A stretch of DNA of 64,000 bases from Lichtheimia corymbifera B2541 (Eukaryota > Mucoromycota > Mucoromycetes > Mucorales > Lichtheimiaceae): assembly GCA_000697475.1 (NCBI GenBank), contig JNEU01001118.1, positions 1-64,000 on the forward strand. The letters are read 5' to 3'. The translations under genes and the position numbers were made by a program. This document shows, one piece after another, positions 57,255 through 64,000 of this stretch; position 1 is the stretch's first letter, and every line of letters starts with the position of its first letter. A model generated the notes under the pieces. The model saw only the letters and a list, made by a program, of their open reading frames with translations. It did not search any database and was not told the origin of the DNA.

Positions 57255-60200
57255 TTATTGACCAGATGACATTTCATCATCATCATCCTTATCCTTAGCT
57301 GCATCTTGGGGTTCCTTATCCTTATCCTCCTCCTCATAATCATCTTCTTCATCGGCCATATCGTCGTCCTCCTCATCGTCGTCGTCGTCGTCACCATCGT
57401 CGTCGTCGTCTTCGCCATAGTCATCCAATTCCATATCAGATTCCTCATCGCTCTCCTCAATTGTCCGTTTCCGTTTCCGTGCTGGTTTCTTTTTCGAGGC
57501 TGGACCATCCGATTTAGCCGCAGTTTCCTTAGTATTGGAACTTGTTCCTGATGTATTATCTAGTGTCATTAACCATGCATTACTGTACTTTACCATAAAG
57601 GATCATTTACCTCGCTTTGACCTTAACACTCGCTTCTTTTTGGTAGTGGGTGTGTCGTTGACAGGTTCATCATTGTCATCCTCGTCCGATTTCTGCTGGC
57701 CGCTGTGTTTCTGTACCCTTTGCTCCAGTTCATCGATAATCGACTTGAGCTCGGGTTTGGTCATCTTTTGTGCTCGTCCCTGATAATTGTATCACCGTTA
57801 GGAAACAAAGAAACGGTTCAAAAGTAACCATAAGAATGTCCAATGTTACCTTAGCAATGATCTCCATAAAGCTCCTATGCACCGATTCCTCATGAAGCTT
57901 ATCTTGATATCCTGGCATGTTCTCCAGTAACTTGCGATAGCTCTTCTCTGATTTGAAGGGAAGTAACGACAAACAAAAGGCAATATCACGCCAAATTCGC
58001 TGGTCATCGGTATTCACGAAGCGCTGACATAGTTTATCAACCACATTTTCGGCTTGTTTTTCCTAAAAGAAAGATGATTAGGTTGTGTATTCAGTTGATA
58101 ATGATACACCAATGTATACCTTTTCAGCAAAGTCAAAAGAAAAGATGAAGCGCATGATACGTCTGAACTTTTCCTCTTCCACTTTAGGCTCGCAATTGGT
58201 GAGATTACTGAGAATGTCTGGTAAATTGTTGTAGATTGCATTATCTTTGGTGGCCAGCTCGGTAAAGAATAGTTTGGCGAGGTCTGCAATGCGTTGATCA
58301 GGGTCCTCCACGCACCGAGCCATCTCACTAATTTGTCCCTTGACTTTGACCATGCCATTTAGGATCAAGTGCGTCAATACCATCACTGCGTTCTTCTTGA
58401 CAAGGGTGCTTTCATCCGAGAGGCGATTGTATAGGAATGAGATGTTTTCATCGATCAAAGTGTTGAAGCAGACCGCCATATCACCAAGTGCAATGACAAT
58501 GTTGCTTCGAATGGTGGCATCCTTGGATCGTTCCAGAATGGTGAATAGTAGTTGTAGATGTTTTTCACAGTAGTCAGAGCTCACACACATGAACTTCGCT
58601 AATGCTAAGGTGGCCATCATTTGCAACGTTCGATCCTACAGATAAATGTTAGCATTGTGCTAATAATAACAATCCCTTCCCATTTCATACCGTATAGATT
58701 TTGTTGCGTGCGCATATCTCTGTCAATAATGGGCCATACCGTGCAAGCAAGGAATTGGGACCAAACAGAACTTCACGCTCACGGATATGTGTGATGGTGT
58801 CGCCAATGTCATCTTCTGCAGTACCACCAACTTGATCCAATTCATCATCACCACCTGTACCAGACTCATTCTCTATAAAGAAAGCGAGGTTTCTTTAGTA
58901 ACTTATATCGCATGTACCATATTTGCTAAAACTTACCATCCTTTTTGCCTTTTTTCTTTTTCCATGCTGCTTCAAGGATTTCCAAATGTACAATTTGCTT
59001 TAGTGCCACATGACCGACAAGGAATACAAGCTGACTGAGTTCCGTTGAGCTCTGGAATACCGGGTTTTGTGGATATGGCAATGCTTGCTGAGAGGCGCTC
59101 AAGTCATAGTCGATTTCCATGGGTTCACTGTTTGGCTCGTCATTGGTACCGGAAGCAGGCGTCCTTGATCGTTCACGCTCACCAAAGACTTTGATTGTCT
59201 TGTTGCGGATAATCTCAGCGCATAGCACATCGGGATGCTCGCCCAGTAAATAAATTGTGTTGATTGCTTGTTCTGTGACACTGAACCTGTCCAAAAAAGC
59301 ATTAGCACCTAAATCAAATAAAATGCTTTTGCAACCTACTTACCATTCAATGGAATCAGTGGGACTTTCAATAACATCCTTCAGACGTGGGAAAATGGCG
59401 TGTTGCATTGGCAATCGCATTCCTTCATAAACACTGCGTCCTTTTGGTAATAATGCAATCGAACAAGTTAGATCGATACCATAAACTCGGTCCACCATCT
59501 CTTGAGTTCTTTACCTTTTTCGGGTTGCTTGGTACCCGCCAACCGTTGAAGGGCAATGCACGTATATCGAGCCAGACTCAGATCAGCCTAATCAATTCAA
59601 TAAACACGAGTTCCCCATGTTCCTTTGAATTGTTCCATCATACCTTGCCTAATGGACCAAGCCCTATCCGTAACAAGAGCTCCACCTTTTCGCTTACAAT
59701 TTCAGTCTTCGCCTTTGCCAACATGCCAAGGATAATAATGGCACCTCGTCGTTGTGCCTTGGGAATATTTGCCCGCGTAAATCCTATAGATGAAGTATTA
59801 TTTACACGCACATTCACACACACATGGTCAAGCCTTTTCACCCACACATACCATAAACCGACCAAAGCTTGTCAATGACAGCTTCAGGTAAAGGATCCTC
59901 CGCCATCACGGTGCATAATAATTGTTCCAGCGACGTGAGCTCAGCAAGGGTGGTATTGAAGGTGAGGTGTATTAAATTGCGAGCTGTTGTGTTGATATTT
60001 TCTCGCCTGGAGAGTCGACCATCAGGTTCAAAGTACAGTGTACGGTAGCAATCGAGAAGCTTCATTTTGATCCCCTTGCCTTCGTCACTGGTATCCTTAG
60101 TCCATATAAGATGAAGCATCTTTTTGATTCCATCCTATCAAAGCAGTATATGTGTCAACTTATGTTCGTAGTTTATCCATATGATACATCTTACTGCTGC

Positions 60201-62627
60201 AGGCTTCACTTTGTAATTATGTGCTGTGACAAGGAACTCCATGGCTTCTAACACCTCTGACTTGGACTTTGATGAAAGTAGTTGGCAGATGATTGGGATG
60301 GCGACATGTAACTGTTGCACAAATTTGACAGCATCCATATGGAAAGTGCGCATCAAGGTCAGTTGCTGCATTTTCTCGGGTGAAATGATGGTGTATTGCG
60401 GTTCTGGTTGTGCGGTTGGTTGTGGTGTTGTTTCTCGGTTGGATTCATCATTTGCGGCTTTAGAGGGAGATGTTGGTTCAGTCGATTGTTGTTGGTTCTC
60501 GGATGATGTATTATCTTGGGAGGCGTCGGTCATTTCCACGTCATTATCATTATTGCTTTCTGGTTGTTCTCGATCTGATTCTTGCTGCTCAGGTTGCACT
60601 TCATTGTGTGTTGATTGTTGTGCCATTTGCTGTTGTTGGTCTCGAATAGACGCTGCGGCTATACCAGTCATAGCCGCGACCTCATCTGCTGTTCGTACGC
60701 TCTACAACGTGATTGTTAGTATGCTAAACTAGCCAAGCTGTTCCAAATAACAATACACTTACAGACATCTCTTCTTTGATCTTATCCAGCTTACGTTGCC
60801 ACTCTTCAAGGTCCAATTCACCACCGTACATGCTGTATGGATGTGTTGATATTAACTTGGTCAGGGCTCGAATGGCGTATTTACGGACAGCGCTACTTTT
60901 GTCTTCCAAATGACGAAGGGCGAGGACACCCAATGCATGCCGCCGCTTAGGGAATTTGGATTTGATGCTATAATAACACGTTAGCACCATCTTGAATAAA
61001 ATAAATCAACTTCAATTACTTACTCGAGGATCTTGAGATAAGATTGGAGTACTCTGGATCGGACAAAAGAGATTGGGTCGAGCATGCGTGCCTCCAAATA
61101 TTCAAAGAATTCATTGATTTGGGAAGTGCTGTTCTCCTGTGTTGATAGCTCAACAATCAAGTTGCCCAGAATGTCTACAATCGCCATACGCATAGTATAA
61201 GACTAGATGAAAAGCATCAGCATTTGCAACTCCCAACCCTATATTACTCAACCTACCTCACTTCCAAGCTGATCGATAAGCAGGCCCAGATTCTTTAATA
61301 TACATTTTGGTGATAATTCGGAAAGCTTGATCAAGAAAGCCGAGAATGTCTTTGGATTGGATGAATCTTTGACCTCTTTGTTGGACATGTCCTTGAACTC
61401 TTTCTTGCTCACTTCACGCAAAATCTCGTCAGCGAGCTGTGTAACAGCGTACTTGTCATTCATAAAGGTGAGGAGTTCGGCCATTGGCTCAGCAGAATGT
61501 TCCCAATACTGTAAATTTTGCATGATTGTCGTCTGGGCAGCTATAAACCATGCGTATTAGCTGACATCCTTCCTTCTTTTACCATATAGCACTTACGAAA
61601 CATTTGATCATAGTACTTGATACTCAAAGCAAGGATTTTGAACGCTCTCATCTTGATAGCTGCAGCTGTTACATTCGCCTTTGGCGCTGGTGGATTTTCA
61701 AAGAGTTGAAATGCTGGTTTGGTGAATAAGCTGCATATGCATTAGTATCGCTGCATCCTTATGTAACACACTCCCATTCCATGTACCTGATAAATGTCCC
61801 CCGTTCTGGGGTTAATGGCCAGATCTTGGATAGCTTGTATTCCAGCAGCAATGCGACAAGATCAAAGGCCTTGAGTTTTTGACTAGACCAATCGTGGCCC
61901 TTATCATCATCCATCCTTGATTTTCCTTTCTAGCAACGTAGATCCCATTCGTAAGCTTTCGTGGCATTTGTATATATGCTGTAACCGCTTCCTTCTTACC
62001 CTCGATTTGCTGGATGACGTTGAGGTCGATGATGAGGGTCGATTACCGGCAACCATGAGGATCCAATGTACCAAGAAGCCGTATAACTCGAGATTTTGAC
62101 GATGACTTGCAAACGTTTCCTTTTCATTGTTCTCCATATCCTCAGATGTCGATTTAATCTCGGCTTTGAAGGCTACACAATGAAGCATGAGTCTCATTGT
62201 CGTCGCAAGATCCACCTCCCCTCCAATAATGTACCTGATAAGATAATATCCAACAGCTTGGCGGCGATACGTGGATTCACATGCTGAAAGTTTCTAAGAG
62301 AGTACATATATCAGTAACGTGTGTCGAGAACTGATCGATCGCGTTAGCTTACTTGATAAAGCTTCTGATCTTGTCAAACACAAGAGGATCAGTAATGTTG
62401 TCGGATGAGACTTCTATGCTGTCGGTAATATCTTCGTTGAAAGAGATAAATGACTATCAGTGACTGACATGGAAGCTGTAGTAGGCAAGGTTGAACGAAC
62501 CATTCAAGTATCTCGTCAATTCAGAATCGGTTCTGCCTTGAATGGTGACCTCATTTGGGATGCTGTATGTTGACTGGTCTTCTTGAAGACGCTGTAACTC
62601 GTCATGCAACACGAATGGGCTGCTCAT
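57255..62627 (-). CDS. YCS4: Condensin complex subunit 1 (CAP-D2/Ycs4/Cnd1)
   Basis: The largest gene in the window: about twenty exons, approximately 1,280 aa. The N-terminus is SSPFVLHDELQRLQEDQSTY. Repeated HEAT-type helices fill most of the length, with readable condensin stretches such as RHLEDKSSAVRKYAIRALTK, LARYGPLLTEICARN, LALAKFMCVSSDYCEKHLQL, TIRSNIVIALGDMAVCFNTL and LVKKNAVMVLTHLILNGMVK. The late Cnd1 core motif SDESTLVKKNAVMVL is typical of the family. The C-terminal tail is very acidic (DDYGEDDDDDGDDDDDDEED) after a basic patch (KKKPARKRKRTIEES). It binds the Smc2/Smc4-Brn1 ring to compact mitotic chromosomes. Start is the Met of the open N-terminal exon. Confidence 0.93.
57340..57440 (-). 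repeat. Acidic low-complexity tract (condensin C-terminus)
   Basis: TCG/TCC-rich plus-strand triplets encode long Asp/Glu runs in the condensin tail; opposite-strand frames here are artefacts. Confidence 0.85.
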
Positions 62628-62879
62628 GGATATGGAATAGTAGGAAAGGGAACAAGACGAGGCAGTGACAACAACTGTGGACCTGAAAGAGAGATGCAGC
62701 TTCTCCACGCGCTTTCTCAAACCAAAATTCAGACACCATCCCAACGCGCGGTGCACGCGATCCTGTCTCACATCGCCAGTGGTGTCATGATTATATCATA
62801 TCCCAAACCCTTGTCCATGAACAGCTATATAAGCAAGGTATTGAATCATGTTGTTGGGGTCAAAAAACATTTCATCAAT
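62628..62879. promoter_or_regulatory. Divergent promoter of condensin and the small Cys/His protein
   Basis: A 252-bp interval. TATATAA lies at 62826-62832, about 50 bp before the plus-strand ATG. Three ACGCG cores (62707-62712, 62744-62749, 62755-62760) lie 80-133 bp upstream of the condensin start. Function is inferred. Confidence 0.5.
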
Positions 62880-63154
62880 ATGGAGGTAAGAGAGAGAGAG
62901 TTATGCTTATAGAATGAACGAGTTCATTAATTTGATTGGCATCATAATAGCGCAAAGACATTCCTACAAGCAAGAACGTCCCACGTAATAAGAAGGCTGA
63001 AGAACAGATCCAATCTAGCGGTGCCAATTCAACTGCTCCTCCTGGTGGTCAAGAACACTTTAAATCAGTGGAAACCGATGCTGACCGAAAAGCCAACCGC
63101 GACCATATCCATGATCATGCTTGTCAGGGTTGTCCCCAATGCCGTAATATCTAA
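62880..63154 (+). CDS. Small 69-aa hydrophilic protein with a His/Cys-rich C-terminus
   Basis: Two exons: a 6-nt coding exon (Met-Glu, 62880-62885) spliced to 62951-63154, giving 70 codons. The protein is charged and Gln/Ser/Gly rich, ending HIHDHACQGCPQCRNI, a His-x-His followed by CxxCxxC that could bind metal. No TM or signal. A TATA box sits about 50 bp upstream. An in-frame upstream Met at 62818 would lie before the TATA box, so 62880 is preferred. AATAAA overlaps the stop at 63154-63159. Family unknown. Confidence 0.6.
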
Positions 63155-63159
63155 ATAAA
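63154..63159 (+). terminator. AATAAA polyadenylation signal
   Basis: Hexamer overlapping the last base of the stop codon of the small protein gene; unusually close, so another signal may be used. Confidence 0.4.
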
Positions 63160-63741
63160 ACCCAATGTAAACCTACGTCATGTGCATTGCATGTTTAACC
63201 AATTCTGTAAGTTGACAGGGTGTGTGTGTGTGTAGTATAAGCATAAGTTGGACCCTTTTCATCCCTTAACACATGCTTTGCAGCATGATACTCTACCCGT
63301 ATTCCGGTTTTTCCCTTCTTTGATCATTCTTTCAGGTGATCTTGCCGATGACTTTTTATCATGCAGCTTTCTTTTTCATACTACCAGTAAATCGTTTCAG
63401 ATGGATGTTATGCTATTATCCATTTCTCCTTCCCCTTTTACCCATTCCCCATGAACCGGAATGCTGGTTCAAAAATGGGCCGACGTGTTAGTGGTGGTGG
63501 TGTTGTTATTATTCAGAATCTTTCATTCCTTAATCTTGCTGCCTGTGAGAGATCAAAAACCCATGCTTTGTTTATTCCGGATGTTTATATCCGAGGAGGA
63601 AGGATCAGTCACTTAATTGTTTATCATACATGATGGTGGTCTAGGACAAGAAAAAGTGTACATGCGGGAAAGAAAAAGAAAACAAGGAAACGTGGTGGAT
63701 GGAATGTACATGGGGGTGCGTGAAATGAAAGATATCATTGT
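63155..63741. other. Intergenic between convergent genes, no gene seen
   Basis: About 590 bp of two 3' flanks. A GT run lies near 63221-63233. Confidence 0.5.
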
Positions 63742-64000
63742 TCACAGCACTTGATGTTGTTGTTCGGTACCCGCCGGAAATATATCTTTGCTCAATTCTT
63801 TTCGATCGGCATTAAAGTAACGATCTTCGCGTGCAAACAGCCAATCGTACATCTTATCCACCACTGTAACACGCCTGCTGCGAGATTCATGCTGTGGTGG
63901 AATGGGTAGAATGATAGGATGTCCCACAGCAAACCCATATGTATTTTGCCGTGTGGGTGAAGAGGAGTTATTCATGGGAGATGATGGTGATGATGATGGT
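63742..64000 (-). CDS. 3' end of a gene running off the right edge
   Basis: An open frame enters from the right edge with a Pro/Ser-rich stretch and ends at 63742-63744. The last residues include GFAVGHPIILPIPPQHESRS, VTVVDKMYDWLFAREDRYFN and KELSKDIFPAGTEQQHQVL. No family recognised from this fragment; it is probably the C-terminal exon of a longer protein. Confidence 0.55.
   Translation of the reverse strand, partial: PSSSPSSPMNNSSSPTRQNTYGFAVGHPIILPIPPQHESRSRRVTVVDKMYDWLFAREDRYFNADRKELSKDIFPAGTEQQHQVL

Noticed and set aside
57306..57551. Plus-strand hydrophobic frame that resembles a TM protein
   Set aside because: It is the antisense of the Asp/Glu run at the condensin C-terminus, which forces Ile/Val-rich translation.
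60226..60732. Plus-strand 168-codon frame rich in Cys and Ser
   Set aside because: It lies opposite a Gln/Asn/Ser-rich condensin exon and has no start context or homology pattern.
1..64000. Transposons, CRISPR arrays, rRNA, bacterial operons or a secondary-metabolite cluster
   Set aside because: Looked for and not seen: no transposase or reverse transcriptase motifs, no regular spacer repeats, no polyketide or peptide synthetase domains.

Overview
The window is nuclear DNA from a filamentous fungus, most likely an early-diverging one of the Mucorales/Mucoromycota type. Genes carry many short introns (about 45-125 nt, GT-AG), lie close together on both strands, and encode chitin synthase, fungal tetraspanin and SUR7-like proteins, a p24 cargo receptor, a Cdc50 flippase subunit and RSC/SWI-SNF subunit Rsc7. 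A STUB1/CHIP U-box co-chaperone and a SWS1/ZSWIM7 protein, both rare or diverged in yeasts, fit a basal fungus. The placement is inferred from gene content; no search was run.

Layout. 1-1.2 kb: decayed coding remnants, including a duplicated C-terminal element. 2.4-9.1 kb, all minus: a six-repeat kelch protein, a SWS1/ZSWIM7-like SWIM-finger protein, a SUR7/PalI-type four-TM protein and a low-complexity protein with a two-TM tail. 10-13.8 kb: a bacterial-type cytidylate kinase (+) tail to tail with EMP24/TMED2 (-), then CHIP (-). 14.9-23.6 kb: epsin (+), a cold-shock-domain RNA-binding protein (-) and Rsc7 (+). 23.8-28.6 kb: NFS1 (-) head to head with TIM23 (+), then CDC50 (+). 29.2-43.6 kb, all plus: a Dbl-homology RhoGEF, a class IV-type chitin synthase, a tetraspanin and an unrecognised helical/low-complexity protein. 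44.2-47.7 kb: a secreted-kelch, multi-TM receptor-like protein (+). 48.0-55.1 kb: DNA polymerase alpha B subunit (-) divergent from a BEM3-like PX-PH-RhoGAP (+). 55.6 kb: tRNA-Gln(CUG) abutting a perfect hairpin. 56.2-62.6 kb, minus: an unrecognised protein and condensin subunit 1 (CAP-D2/Ycs4). 62.9 kb: a 69-aa Cys/His-tailed protein (+). The 3' end of one more gene runs off the right edge (-).

Functional themes are housekeeping: cell wall and polarity (RhoGEF, chitin synthase, BEM3-like GAP, tetraspanin, SUR7-like, epsin, Cdc50), chromosome biology (Pol alpha B, condensin, Rsc7, SWS1-like) and mitochondria (NFS1, TIM23). No transposon, CRISPR array, secondary-metabolite cluster or defence system was seen. 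The observations most worth checking are the kelch ectodomain/multi-TM protein with an apparent frame break, the intron-bearing bacterial-type Cmk, the hairpin fused to the 5' end of the tRNA, ACGCGT boxes upstream of the Pol alpha B gene, the 9-nt microexon of the cold-shock gene, and a kelch gene whose repeats sit in symmetric phase-1 exons.
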